A DNA stretch of 64,000 nucleotides, taken from positions 38,035 through 102,034 of IMG/VR virus record IMGVR_UViG_3300044946_000220; one strand, written 5' to 3'. Below are positions 40,450 through 50,393 of this stretch, piece by piece. Origin of the DNA: a virus. A program made the translations under genes and the position numbers. Each line of letters starts with the position of its first letter. The first letter of the stretch is position 1. The notes below the pieces were generated by a model. That model made no database searches. It had not been told where the DNA came from and saw nothing but the letters and a program-made list of their open reading frames with translations.

Positions 40450-42996
40450 ATGCCCAACATTGCTAGCGGGTTCAACTTACTTCCGCAAAACCAGGGTTTG
40501 CAGGGCGTTAGCCAGCAGGGCATTGCCGGCACTGGCGCTCAGAATAACGCTCTCGGCTTGGCGCAGCTTGCGGCCACAGGTCAGGTCCCGAGCGCCGCAG
40601 ACATGCAGATGCGGAGCGGACTTCAGCAGGCCCAGCAGGCCGCTGGCGCTCAAGCCGCCTCCACGCGAGGTTCCCTGGGTCTTGCCGGGGCCCAACGAGC
40701 TGCCATGGCAACTCAAGCCGGCCTTGCCCAGCAAGCAGTCAACGCGGGCGCAGCGCAGCGCGCGCAAGAGCAACAGGCAGCGCTGTCCCAATACGGGCAA
40801 CTGGCTGGACAGCAGCGCTCGCAAGATCTTCAGGGCGACACCAACACCCTTCAGCAGGCCCAGGCCAACGCTCAGTTGGCGCAACAGCAGCAGCTGGCCA
40901 ACCAGGGCATGAGCAGCAACATCCTCGGCGGCGTTGCTGGTCTCGCAATGAAGGCGGCGCCCGCGCTTGCGATGATGTCCGACGCAAACGCCAAGACTGA
41001 GCTGTCCTACGGCGACATGCCGGTTGGCACCTCCTACCTTCAGGAGCCTGGCGGCCCCCACGACGGGCATACTCCGGCCAGTTTCGCCTTCCGCGAGGAA
41101 AGCGCCGGCCCTGGCCACGAAGGCTTTGTCGCGCTGATCGATCACCAGAGCGGCAGGATCGGAAAGGTCCCGCAGGTGCCTCTTACGCGCTCAGAAGCAG
41201 CCCAGGTGATGGCCCCGCATGGCGCCGGCCCAATAGGCCGTCACGGTGACATGGCGCTCGGCGTTGCCGGCGTGGCTCCCGCTATGAAACAGCGGTACGG
41301 AGACATGCCCGTTGGCGAGCCCGATCACCAGCCGATTGGCAACGTCTCCACCTACCAAAACGCAGATGGAACCTGGGGACGTGACGAGCCTCAGTCCTCC
41401 AGCGGGCCTGCGCCTATGGGCATGGCCAACGCCAAGAATCCTGCGGACGAAGCTTCCGACGCATCTCTCCGCGCCATGACCGCTCCCGGAGGCTTCGCTG
41501 GTGGCTACCGTCCCGACAGGGGCAGCCTCACCTTCAGCGGCCCCTCCGAAGCGGCCGACGCGCAGAAGCCTGTGTCCTGGCTGGACAAGCCGCCGCCCGA
41601 AGGCATTAGCTCCGACGCCGCCTTGCAAAAGCTCGGCTTCTCTCTTGGCGTTGGCGGCGCACTCGGCTCCAGCGACAAGGGCCCCCGCTCAACTTGGGGC
41701 GCTGCCGACTACGGCATGAAGCCGCCCAGTCCTGGCATCGCCCGCTTCACCGGCCAGGAAGACCCTTCGGCCAACCAGACCTTTGACGAACTCGCACAGT
41801 CTCACGCGGGGCAAGGCGGCACCGTAAACCAGGCCGCGCTTGACGATCGCATGACGTCCGACGCTGGCGCAAAGGACGAAGCGCATTACCAGGGCTACCT
41901 GCGAGGAATCAAGGAAGCCACCGCTCCGGACAGCATCGCGAAGGTAAGCCACCTAGCCCCATACATGGATGCAGGACGTCCTGGCGACTCTTTCGTCATG
42001 AGCCCGCACGGCTATGTACCAGCCGAACCGCCTCAGCCCACGCAACCGCTTCTTGCTCCGTACAAGCCGGCTTCTGGCGACCAGCCAGCGCAGGTGCTTT
42101 CGCCCACTGGATACGTGCGCGCAGATCCGCCACCGCCTCCGCAGGAAGGGCCCGTCAGGTACGCGGATCGCATTTACAACGACGAGCCCATCGGCCCGCA
42201 ACCTTCTGCGCCCGCCCAAGACTATCGCGGCATGCAGATCCCTGCCGGCCAAGAAGGTGGCTGGTCCACGGGAGCACCGGCACCGGAAACGAACCCAATC
42301 CAAGCTGGCTTCGGCGCCGCGGTTGACAAGATGGATGCGGCACAGAAAAGCTATGCCAATTGGCGTAACGCGGCTTCGGTGGCGGACAGGCAGATCGCAC
42401 AAGATCAGCGCGCGCAGCCATCTCTACTGAAGACGGTTGGCAACAGCCACGCTTCCAACGCGGAAAAACCGTCCGGTTTCGCGTCTGCGTCCGGCACTGC
42501 ATTCAAGGATGCCTCCGGAACCGGGTACTACGTACCTAACGGCGGCCACCGTGCCCTCGAAATGCTTGCTGGGCCGACCGGAGTCGTACCCGCAGAAGGT
42601 CAGTTCCGAGGCATTGTGCGCCCAACAGCGGAACCTGATGCCGTTACATCCGACGCGCGCGCGAAGCAGATGGAGGCTTCGCATCCTGGGTTTGCGGCGG
42701 CTAGCCAATTCATGGATGCGCTCGAACCTCATGCCTATACATGGAGGGACAAGTCGGTTGCGCCCAATTCTGGAGCGGCCAACTCGCCGAACATCGGAGT
42801 GTTTGCGCAGGACGTAGAAAAGACCCCGTTTGGCGCCTCTATTGTACAGCGCGACCCGCACACCGGGTACCGCACGATGGACAAGTCAGCGCTGCTTGGA
42901 GCGCTTGCGGCCAGTGTTGGTGCAACCAAGAAGCTGAGCGACGATCACGCGATGCGAATCGAGCAACTTGAGCGCGCCATGGGCACGAGGCGATAA
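40450..42996 (+). CDS. Internal virion / ejection protein with S74-like domain, 848 aa
   Basis: ATG 40450. The N-terminal 170 residues are Ala/Gln/Gly-rich helices typical of podoviral ejection proteins. The C-terminus (from residue about 734) matches the peptidase S74 intramolecular chaperone: SDARAK gives the Ser-Lys dyad, then FMDALEPHAYTW and NIGVFAQDVEKTPFG. Two more SDAxAK motifs occur at residues 177 and 470. The S74 domain normally cleaves itself off after trimer folding. The middle is Pro/Ala/Gly-rich and probably disordered. Confidence 0.75.
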   Translation: MPNIASGFNLLPQNQGLQGVSQQGIAGTGAQNNALGLAQLAATGQVPSAADMQMRSGLQQAQQAAGAQAASTRGSLGLAGAQRAAMATQAGLAQQAVNAGAAQRAQEQQAALSQYGQLAGQQRSQDLQGDTNTLQQAQANAQLAQQQQLANQGMSSNILGGVAGLAMKAAPALAMMSDANAKTELSYGDMPVGTSYLQEPGGPHDGHTPASFAFREESAGPGHEGFVALIDHQSGRIGKVPQVPLTRSEAAQVMAPHGAGPIGRHGDMALGVAGVAPAMKQRYGDMPVGEPDHQPIGNVSTYQNADGTWGRDEPQSSSGPAPMGMANAKNPADEASDASLRAMTAPGGFAGGYRPDRGSLTFSGPSEAADAQKPVSWLDKPPPEGISSDAALQKLGFSLGVGGALGSSDKGPRSTWGAADYGMKPPSPGIARFTGQEDPSANQTFDELAQSHAGQGGTVNQAALDDRMTSDAGAKDEAHYQGYLRGIKEATAPDSIAKVSHLAPYMDAGRPGDSFVMSPHGYVPAEPPQPTQPLLAPYKPASGDQPAQVLSPTGYVRADPPPPPQEGPVRYADRIYNDEPIGPQPSAPAQDYRGMQIPAGQEGGWSTGAPAPETNPIQAGFGAAVDKMDAAQKSYANWRNAASVADRQIAQDQRAQPSLLKTVGNSHASNAEKPSGFASASGTAFKDASGTGYYVPNGGHRALEMLAGPTGVVPAEGQFRGIVRPTAEPDAVTSDARAKQMEASHPGFAAASQFMDALEPHAYTWRDKSVAPNSGAANSPNIGVFAQDVEKTPFGASIVQRDPHTGYRTMDKSALLGALAASVGATKKLSDDHAMRIEQLERAMGTRR

Positions 42997-44933
42997 TGGC
43001 CGATCCCAAGCCCGTAGTCGACATCGACAGCCCGAACCTCGAAGGACTTTCCGAGCCTGACGCATACGAGATGATGCGCAAGGGCAAGCTTGCCGAGTCT
43101 GACTACAACGCCGTTGTTATGGCCAACAAGGCGGCTCCAGCACCCGCCGCTGCGCCAGTTCCCGATCAGGAGGCGCCACCCGAGCCGGCGCCGGACGTAT
43201 TCAATGGCGTCTCCTCGCCGGAACCGATGGCGAATCCGCAGGCTGGCGGCGACGCGCCAACGCAGGCGTACAACAAGGAAACGGGCCGCTGGGATCTTAC
43301 TCCCGCCGGCAAAGAAGAGCGCTGGCGCAACCTTGCGGACGAAGAGATCGCAAAAGACAACGCCCGGCGCGTAGAGTCCGGAGAACGCCTCTCCGGCTCC
43401 GTTGGGTACGACAAGTCTCGCGACACAGAGGCCAGCGCCCCGGCGACTCCGCCACAGCAGACTATCAACGTCCCCGCAGGAAGCGTTGCCCGCGTTTCTC
43501 CTCGCATCGGCGAGTTGATTCGGCGCGGCGAAGGCGACCAGTACACCGGCGTTGGCGAGCAGGAAGAAGCGGAGTCCGATCAGGCCCAGGAGCTTGCCGC
43601 AGCCAAGGCGCAGGCCGCCGAGGACATGCGCGTCCGTCAGCTTCAGGACGAGCAGGATCGCTCCAGGGCTAAGGACACGCTGGATGCGCACCTCGCGCAG
43701 ATACAGGCACGCTCCGACGCCGTAGCCTCCAAGAAGGTTGACCCTGAAGCGTATTTCAAGGGCCTCAGCACTGGCCAGCGCATTCTTGACATCATCGGCA
43801 TGACGCTCAGCGGCGGCCTTGAGGGCTTCCAGGGGCGCGCCAACACGGGTGCAGACTTCATCAACAAGGGCATCAACGACAGCATCGAGGCCCAGAAGTC
43901 AAACCTGGAAAACGAGCGCCACGGCATCGACACAGACAAGGACATCTACGCACGCAAGCTAGAGATGTTTGGCGACACGGAGAAGGCGAAAGCCGCCGCA
44001 CGCCAGGACGCACTTGCCGCCTCCATTCAAGCAATCGACGCCCTTGCAGCCAAGTACAACTCGCCCATCATTCGCGCCCGCGCCGACCAGCTAAAGGGTC
44101 AGTTGCTCCAGCAATTCGGCCACGACCAAGCCACCCTGGAAACGTGGGTTCCGGCGCATACGGTTACCACTGGCGGCCCTGGCAGCGAAGGCATCATCTC
44201 CGACATAAAGCGCGAGCAGGTAATCAATCTCCCAACAGGTGAAGCTGTGGCCATTTCAGACACGGCTCAACGCGAGAAGGTTGATGGGGCGCTTACGGTG
44301 GCCAACGCAGTTAGCGACTCTATGGGCAAGATCAAGTCGCTGCTTGATCAGCCGGCTACCGCGCGCCTCACGCCCAGTTGGCAGCATGCGTACAGCGCGG
44401 CCACGAAGGTGTTCACCAGCCCTGAGATTCAGATGGGCGCAGGCAAGGGTGGCATCGGCACGTTCAAGGTGTTCGCCGATCCGCTCAAGCTCACATGGGG
44501 CGTCCTCGGCAAGAGCGGCGCGCTTGAGGCGGCTAACACGATTGTGGACGCCAAGCACAGGGAGGCCGAGGAGCTCCTGAAGCGCGCCAATCCGATCTCC
44601 GTAAAAGAGGTCTCACACCTGAACCCGAAGACCAAGGAGTATGAACAGAAGTTCATAGTTCTTGGCAAGCGCACCGGTTCTGCGTTTCCCGGCGGTGGCG
44701 CAGACGCTAGTGACGCCATTCGCAGCATGGGGGCTACGCCTGGCAACGACGCGCCTGTTGCGTTCACGCCAACGTCTCCCGGTGCCGGCGTCAACGTGAA
44801 GCCGTTTGACGTTGTAAAGCCGCCGCCCAAGGCGTCCGGTGGCGCCGCCGTTGCGCCCAAGGGCAAGGCGGCGGGTAAGGGCTCCGTACCGAAAGCTCCG
44901 GCAGACACATTTAGACTTCCGGCGCCACGCTAA
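42996..44933 (+). CDS. Internal virion / ejection protein, 645 aa
   Basis: ATG 42996 overlaps the previous TAA. A long Ala/Glu/Lys-rich helical protein with disordered Pro/Ala ends; an IIGMTLSGGLEGFQGRANTG segment near residue 270 is followed by extended heptads (about 290-370). Place and character match the second ejection protein of podoviruses, which enters the cell envelope ahead of the DNA. No enzyme motif seen. Confidence 0.65.
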   Translation: MADPKPVVDIDSPNLEGLSEPDAYEMMRKGKLAESDYNAVVMANKAAPAPAAAPVPDQEAPPEPAPDVFNGVSSPEPMANPQAGGDAPTQAYNKETGRWDLTPAGKEERWRNLADEEIAKDNARRVESGERLSGSVGYDKSRDTEASAPATPPQQTINVPAGSVARVSPRIGELIRRGEGDQYTGVGEQEEAESDQAQELAAAKAQAAEDMRVRQLQDEQDRSRAKDTLDAHLAQIQARSDAVASKKVDPEAYFKGLSTGQRILDIIGMTLSGGLEGFQGRANTGADFINKGINDSIEAQKSNLENERHGIDTDKDIYARKLEMFGDTEKAKAAARQDALAASIQAIDALAAKYNSPIIRARADQLKGQLLQQFGHDQATLETWVPAHTVTTGGPGSEGIISDIKREQVINLPTGEAVAISDTAQREKVDGALTVANAVSDSMGKIKSLLDQPATARLTPSWQHAYSAATKVFTSPEIQMGAGKGGIGTFKVFADPLKLTWGVLGKSGALEAANTIVDAKHREAEELLKRANPISVKEVSHLNPKTKEYEQKFIVLGKRTGSAFPGGGADASDAIRSMGATPGNDAPVAFTPTSPGAGVNVKPFDVVKPPPKASGGAAVAPKGKAAGKGSVPKAPADTFRLPAPR

Positions 44934-47900
44934 TTGGACCTTATAAATAGGCAATCGGGCGAACTCGAAGCCCTTCCGGACGACGGAGCCGCCGTTGAAA
45001 GCGCGTTTCGATCGGGAACGCACGCTTTCAAGCCAAACCAGCTCGTCCCAATCAAGGCGCCAGACGGTAGTCTTGTACAAGTACCGGCAGCACACGCGCA
45101 GAAGGCGCTGGAGCTTGGCGGCACCATTGCCAGCGAAGCTGAGTGGCAAAAGGCGGATGACGAGGCAAGGTACGGCGGTATTGGCGGTGGCTTAGCTGCC
45201 GCTGGTGAGGGCTTCGTCCGCGGGCTCAGCGTCGGCACGTCTGATATGGCCGCCATCGAGGCGGCACGGGCAGCCAAGGGCGACGAAGCCGCCGAAGCTG
45301 TCCGGAAGCACCTTGCCGGCGTCAAACGCGCGCACCCGTGGATTTCCACAGGCACGGAGGTTGGCGGTGCGGTTGTTCCAACGCTTCTCAGCGAAGGCGC
45401 CGCAGCACCCGAAGAGGCCGCGCTCATTGGCGGCGAGAAGCTTGCTGGTGCTGGGCTAGAAGCGGGTGCTGAGCGGGCCGCAGCAGAAGGCGTTGAGGGC
45501 GCTGGAGCCACTGCTGAAGGGACAGGCCTCGGCGCCGACGGCCTTGGCGGAACCCCGCCCAACGTTCCAAGCAAACCCCCTCTCGTAGCCGATCCCGCCC
45601 TCGAAGCCGCTCAGGCTGCCGAAGCCGCTCCCACAATCGCCCCCAAGGGCCATAGCTTCGTCTCCCAGGCGCTTCAGTACACTCCAGCGGGCCTTACCTC
45701 AAAGCTGGGCCTGGCCGCTGAGCACGCCGCTGGGCAGGTTCTAGGGGCCACTTCCGCCCGTGGGGCCATTGGCCGCATCATCGGTGCCGGCGTCCGCGCA
45801 GCCGCCTCTGGGGCGGTGGAGGGCCCCATCTACGGGGCCGGGGACTACCTTTCCGAAAGCGCGCTGGGGGACGAAGACCTCAACGGCGAGAAGTTCGTTG
45901 CGGCCCTTGGGCACGGGCTGGCTTACGGCCTACTTGCCGGCGGCGTTGGCGGGGCCTCCCTTCACGGCCTTGGTGAGGTTGGCCAGGCGCTCCTCCGGCG
46001 CGCCAGCCCGTACATTATGAAGTCCGCTGGCGAGGAGGCATTTCGCGCCACCGGCGCTGTGCTCAGCCAGTCAAAACGAGCGGAAGGTTTTGGCGGCATA
46101 GCAGACGCCGGGCAAACCTTTCTGAAGCACGGCATCATAGGAGACACGCTTTCCGCGGCTTATGATGCTTCTCCAGAGAACCTGGTCCCACGATTTGAAG
46201 TTGCGATTGAAGGCCTGCGCAAAGACATTGAAAACATCAGGCGAGTAAACAACCTCAATCGCCCAGCGGAAGTTACGGCGCAGGAGCTACACGATGCCAT
46301 TGACGCACACATATCCTCCCTGCGCAGAAGCGTAATCGGCAAGGATGATGCGAAGGCAGTAGAGAGTTTCAGAGACGATTTGCTGGAACACTTTGGTGCA
46401 CTTCAGCGAGACGTCGTTGCGCCTACGGAAGCTCCCGAGCGTCGCATGTGGAAGTCTCTGGAGCCTAATTCCAGAGCCACAGCCGAGGCTGAGAAGAGGG
46501 CAGGTGGCGTCGATGCCGTTGGCAAGTCGCTTCTGGACGCCGGGATAAAGCCGCTGGAGCCTGGCGCATCGTACGAGGACTTTTTCAACGAAATCGATAA
46601 GGCTACCGACGCTGCCGGCGCTCATGTCGGCAACCTTGCCACGCAGGCCAACGTTGCTGGGCGAGTGCCAGCGCAGAGCGTGCTCAACGCGGTTGACAGC
46701 GTCATTGACGAAGTGCGCGGCAAGGCTGGCCACGAGGGCATCGTATCAAGCCTTGAAGACGCAAAAATGTCTATCGCCGAGAGGCTTGGCATAAGGGTAG
46801 ACCGCGCTGGTGCGCACGACGATGCTGTGCGTGCCCTGCGTCTCAACATCGAAAAAACAGGCATTGAGCCTGGTACGGCACGCTGGCGGGAAGCCGTGAG
46901 TAACCTGGAAAAGTACAACATCTCCAGCCAGATAAAGAAGCAGGCCGCTTCAGACATTTCATTTGCCACGTTGCGCGGGGCGCGCCAGGACATCGACCAG
47001 ATTGCCTTTAGGGAGGCCAAGGCGCTTGATCCTAAGCTGCGCGTTGAGTACCTGCGCAACATCCGCAGCAAGCTAGCTGACGTTGAGCTGTCGATGATCG
47101 ACGATGCCCACCTCGGCGAGGAGTACAAGGCGGCCAAGAAGCAGTACCAGAGACTTCTGATCGCGCAAGAATCCGCAGACAACGCCAGGATGAAGCGCCT
47201 TCGCGGATTCTCTCCGAAGGTAAAGGGGCCAGAATTTGGACCGGCCAAGCTGATCGGCGACAAGACCATCTCCTTCAACGCCCTTGAAGAGCAGCGACTT
47301 TTGATGGGCAAGAAGCTGTACCCGCGAGGAATGCCGGACTCTGGGCACCTATATCCGGACAAGTCGCCTCGCACAATGGCAATGCGTGGAATCCACGAGT
47401 CTCTTGGCGACCTAACGCTAAAGGCGATGGATAATGCCGCCAAGGGCACTAAGCTTGAGGGCGTAAGCAGCGCGATAAAGAAAAAAATGCTGGAGTACGC
47501 ACAGCTCCAGATTGGAAGGGACGCTGCAGAGCATTCCCTAGCCAGGACAGCTACCAACAGGAAGCTGTCTCTAACAGATTACCTTTCACATAGTGGAGGC
47601 GGCGCCGCTGGACTAGTTGTTGGTCTGGCCACCGGACACGTTGGCGCAGGAATCATTGCGGGGCACGCGGCCAATTGGTTTGGCAGATATGCACACAAAA
47701 CCATACGAGAGCACGGTAACGCGCTCGCCGCATATAGCCTTGCCAAAATATCTAACCTGGACATGATCGCCCGCGCCACCAAGAGCGTAGACAGCGAACT
47801 GGACGCCAGTATCGCCTCGCTTACCGGCCGCGCAAAACCCCGTGCACGTGTACACCGCTTCTCCGGCCCAGACGACAAGGCGTCACCCGAGAAGAAGTAC

Positions 47901-48545
47901 GAAGATGCGCACCAGCAGATCAGCCCTTACCGTGACATCGCCGAGCAGCACGTGGAAGACGCGCTACCTGGCATGACGCAGCACGCGCCGAAGACGTCCA
48001 GCGCCGTTGTGCGCGCCGTCAACACGGGTGCCGTGTACCTCAAGTCCAAGCAGCCCACCGCCCTCAATGCGCCGTCTATCGTTGACCCGAATCCGAAGCC
48101 GCGCACAGACGACGTGTCCGCCGAGGAGTTCCACCAGGTGCGCAAGGCCGTGGACGATCCGGTTGGAGTGCTTCGTGACGGCATTGAGAACGGCAAGATT
48201 ACGCGCGCGCAGGTAGACGCGATCAAAGACACGAAGCCGGCGCTTCTGGCGGACGTGCAGCGCAAGCTTGTGACTGAGCTTTCCAAGCCGCGCAAAGAGC
48301 AGATCCCGTACGAGAAGCTGACAAGCCTGAGCCTCATCTTCGGCGTCGCCGCAGACCCCACACTGGACCCCGCGCACGTGCAGGTTTACCAGGCCTCGTA
48401 CCCGCCGCAGAAGGATCCGCTTGCGCCAGACGCCAGTAGCGGCGGCGCAATGAAGCCGTCTAGTTCTCCGGCGAAGCTGGGCGGTACCAAGGTTTTCTCG
48501 CAAAGCGCAATGACTGGGCTCGATAGAGCCTCCATGGCGCACTGA
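44934..48545 (+). CDS. Large internal virion / ejection protein, 1203 aa
   Basis: TTG 44934 directly after the previous stop. Very large and mostly helical. Ala/Gly-rich stretches, some amphipathic or membrane-active (YGLLAGGVGGASLHGLGEVG, GGGAAGLVVGLATGHVGAG), are separated by charged coiled coils. This is the hallmark of the largest podoviral ejection protein, which forms a trans-envelope channel. No transglycosylase motif was found. Confidence 0.68.
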   Translation: MDLINRQSGELEALPDDGAAVESAFRSGTHAFKPNQLVPIKAPDGSLVQVPAAHAQKALELGGTIASEAEWQKADDEARYGGIGGGLAAAGEGFVRGLSVGTSDMAAIEAARAAKGDEAAEAVRKHLAGVKRAHPWISTGTEVGGAVVPTLLSEGAAAPEEAALIGGEKLAGAGLEAGAERAAAEGVEGAGATAEGTGLGADGLGGTPPNVPSKPPLVADPALEAAQAAEAAPTIAPKGHSFVSQALQYTPAGLTSKLGLAAEHAAGQVLGATSARGAIGRIIGAGVRAAASGAVEGPIYGAGDYLSESALGDEDLNGEKFVAALGHGLAYGLLAGGVGGASLHGLGEVGQALLRRASPYIMKSAGEEAFRATGAVLSQSKRAEGFGGIADAGQTFLKHGIIGDTLSAAYDASPENLVPRFEVAIEGLRKDIENIRRVNNLNRPAEVTAQELHDAIDAHISSLRRSVIGKDDAKAVESFRDDLLEHFGALQRDVVAPTEAPERRMWKSLEPNSRATAEAEKRAGGVDAVGKSLLDAGIKPLEPGASYEDFFNEIDKATDAAGAHVGNLATQANVAGRVPAQSVLNAVDSVIDEVRGKAGHEGIVSSLEDAKMSIAERLGIRVDRAGAHDDAVRALRLNIEKTGIEPGTARWREAVSNLEKYNISSQIKKQAASDISFATLRGARQDIDQIAFREAKALDPKLRVEYLRNIRSKLADVELSMIDDAHLGEEYKAAKKQYQRLLIAQESADNARMKRLRGFSPKVKGPEFGPAKLIGDKTISFNALEEQRLLMGKKLYPRGMPDSGHLYPDKSPRTMAMRGIHESLGDLTLKAMDNAAKGTKLEGVSSAIKKKMLEYAQLQIGRDAAEHSLARTATNRKLSLTDYLSHSGGGAAGLVVGLATGHVGAGIIAGHAANWFGRYAHKTIREHGNALAAYSLAKISNLDMIARATKSVDSELDASIASLTGRAKPRARVHRFSGPDDKASPEKKYEDAHQQISPYRDIAEQHVEDALPGMTQHAPKTSSAVVRAVNTGAVYLKSKQPTALNAPSIVDPNPKPRTDDVSAEEFHQVRKAVDDPVGVLRDGIENGKITRAQVDAIKDTKPALLADVQRKLVTELSKPRKEQIPYEKLTSLSLIFGVAADPTLDPAHVQVYQASYPPQKDPLAPDASSGGAMKPSSSPAKLGGTKVFSQSAMTGLDRASMAH

Positions 48546-48577
48546 TTCGTCACGACAACTTACGTTACAGGACACGC

Positions 48578-49057
48578 ATGTCACAGAGCCTTTTTAGTAA
48601 ACTTTCGGACGAAATAACAGCGCCTACCGTTGGGACTATTTCGGTGCTCGTTGCCAACACGACGGCGCAGATAATCGACCTCGGGTCGCTCGGCAATCAG
48701 TCGCTTGATATGCGCAACGCAGACGCGCTTCCGGTTGCTGGAGATTATGCTTCGCCGGGCAGTGCAACAATCGCCAACCAGGGACAGTCTCAGGGTGGCG
48801 TCATCGGCCGTTTCGTAGAATTCTACTGTGACTCAATTGATGTTGGTCTCATCTTCGGGGCCAACGCTGCGGTGTTGGGTGGCGCAAATGCCGCCTCACT
48901 TTCTGCTGTTGGAACCAACGGCGCGGGCTGTTGCGCGCGCGTACCGGGAGCCAGTTTTCGCACGTATTTCGTACATCCAGCAGCTAGATTCATGAGTTAC
49001 ATCGCGGCCAACACTACGTCGAATATTCGTATCATGGCCACCTCCCGCACCGGCTGA
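48578..49057 (+). CDS. Small beta-rich structural protein, 159 aa
   Basis: ATG 48578 after a 32-base gap with a CAGGA site. Beta-rich, with strands QIIDLGSLGNQSLDM and VEFYCDSIDVGLIFG and a CCAR pair. It resembles short fibre-associated or decoration proteins. It sits between ejection proteins and fibres, so it is probably part of the tail tip. Unrecognised family. Confidence 0.55.
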   Translation: MSQSLFSKLSDEITAPTVGTISVLVANTTAQIIDLGSLGNQSLDMRNADALPVAGDYASPGSATIANQGQSQGGVIGRFVEFYCDSIDVGLIFGANAAVLGGANAASLSAVGTNGAGCCARVPGASFRTYFVHPAARFMSYIAANTTSNIRIMATSRTG

Positions 49058-49060
49058 TCC

Positions 49061-50383
49061 GTGTCACTTCGCAGAAACGCACGCGGCGGCGACCGCAGGC
49101 TGAGTGGACTGCCGGCATTTGGGGCCGGCGGTGGACTGCCGTTTACGCCTGCCTCCATTGCTGGACTTGCGCTATGGCTCAGGGCCGACTCCGGCATCAC
49201 TACTGTCAACGGCGTTGTCACACAGTGGGTTGACAAAAGCTCAAACGGCTACGTCTTTACCGGCCAAGGCACTGCCGTAATTGCGTTTCTTGGAACCGGC
49301 TCTGCCACAAGCACAACGGTTACCGTTTCTGAGGCTGTGAACGCTGGCGACACCATACTCGTAGGCGTGGCCGGTGTGACGGCACCAACAGATAACGCGG
49401 TTGGCGGATCAAACGCGTACGTTGCGATTGAAACAGCGCTTGGCGGTACATTGAGCGTGTACGGATGCGTTTCGGCGAAGGCCGCGAGTGCGGGAGCACT
49501 TGTGATCACCGGAGGCGGCGCATCTCTCGTTACGTATGCCCACTATTCTGGCGTTGGCTCGTTTGACACGGCCGTCAGCGCCAACACCGGCGCGGCATCC
49601 AATCCAGACCCAGGAAACGTTACCCCAACAGCCGCTGGCGAGACAATTGTCGCCGTAACGATAGCGGCAACCGTAGAAACCGCCGGCTCTGGCTACGCTC
49701 TACGCGCTGCTGGATCGGCAACCGCGCCGGCTTGGCAGGACAAGATTGGTGCAGGAACCGGATCGACATCTGCGGCTTTCGGAACGTCCGCAACCTCCTG
49801 GTCTGCGGCGGCGGTCACGATGATACCGGCCAGTTCCCCGCCGTCTTTCAACGCCAGTGACGCTAACTACAATGGCACGCCTACGATCTCGTTCCTGTCT
49901 GCCAATAAGCAGCGACTGTCCGTTGGATCTCTTGCGTACACACAGCCAATAACGTACCTCGCCGTTTTCGAGGTCACAAACGCCAACGGGTCACTATTGG
50001 ACGGATCTTCGTCCAACTACAACAACCTTTACTTCGGCCCGGTAGTCACACCGCAGGTGCCGCGCATGTTCGCCCCCGCTCCTGCATTTGACTGGACCAG
50101 TGGTCCAAACTGCTCAACGAAGTCCGCGATTGCGGCGCTGTTCAATGCTGGTGGTTCCAAAATGTGGCAAGGGACTGTCGGCTCGGCGTCCCCGCTGAGT
50201 GGCTCATGTGGCGGACATGGCGTGGCCACATGGAGCATAGGTGGCGCAACCGGCGGCTCTGGCGATCCGTTTATGACCGGCAAGGTCGCGGAGTTCATCG
50301 CATACAACACGGCACTCACCAACGCTAATGTAGCGCAACTGTTTGCGTACTTCGCTGCTAGGTACGCAGTAACTGCCTCGTAA
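49061..50383 (+). CDS. Lectin-like (LamG/ConA-type) tail protein, 440 aa
   Basis: GTG 49061. The PASIAGLALWLRADSGI...WVDKSSNGY opening and the GKVAEFIAYNTALTNANVAQL ending are typical of concanavalin A/LamG-like beta-sandwich domains found in phage adhesins. An inserted domain (about residues 75-270, Thr/Val/Ala-rich, DTILVGVAGVTAPTD) looks Ig-like. Probably binds a surface polysaccharide. Precedes the tail spike and fibre genes. Confidence 0.75.
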   Translation: MSLRRNARGGDRRLSGLPAFGAGGGLPFTPASIAGLALWLRADSGITTVNGVVTQWVDKSSNGYVFTGQGTAVIAFLGTGSATSTTVTVSEAVNAGDTILVGVAGVTAPTDNAVGGSNAYVAIETALGGTLSVYGCVSAKAASAGALVITGGGASLVTYAHYSGVGSFDTAVSANTGAASNPDPGNVTPTAAGETIVAVTIAATVETAGSGYALRAAGSATAPAWQDKIGAGTGSTSAAFGTSATSWSAAAVTMIPASSPPSFNASDANYNGTPTISFLSANKQRLSVGSLAYTQPITYLAVFEVTNANGSLLDGSSSNYNNLYFGPVVTPQVPRMFAPAPAFDWTSGPNCSTKSAIAALFNAGGSKMWQGTVGSASPLSGSCGGHGVATWSIGGATGGSGDPFMTGKVAEFIAYNTALTNANVAQLFAYFAARYAVTAS

Positions 50384-50393
50384 GGTCACTCCC

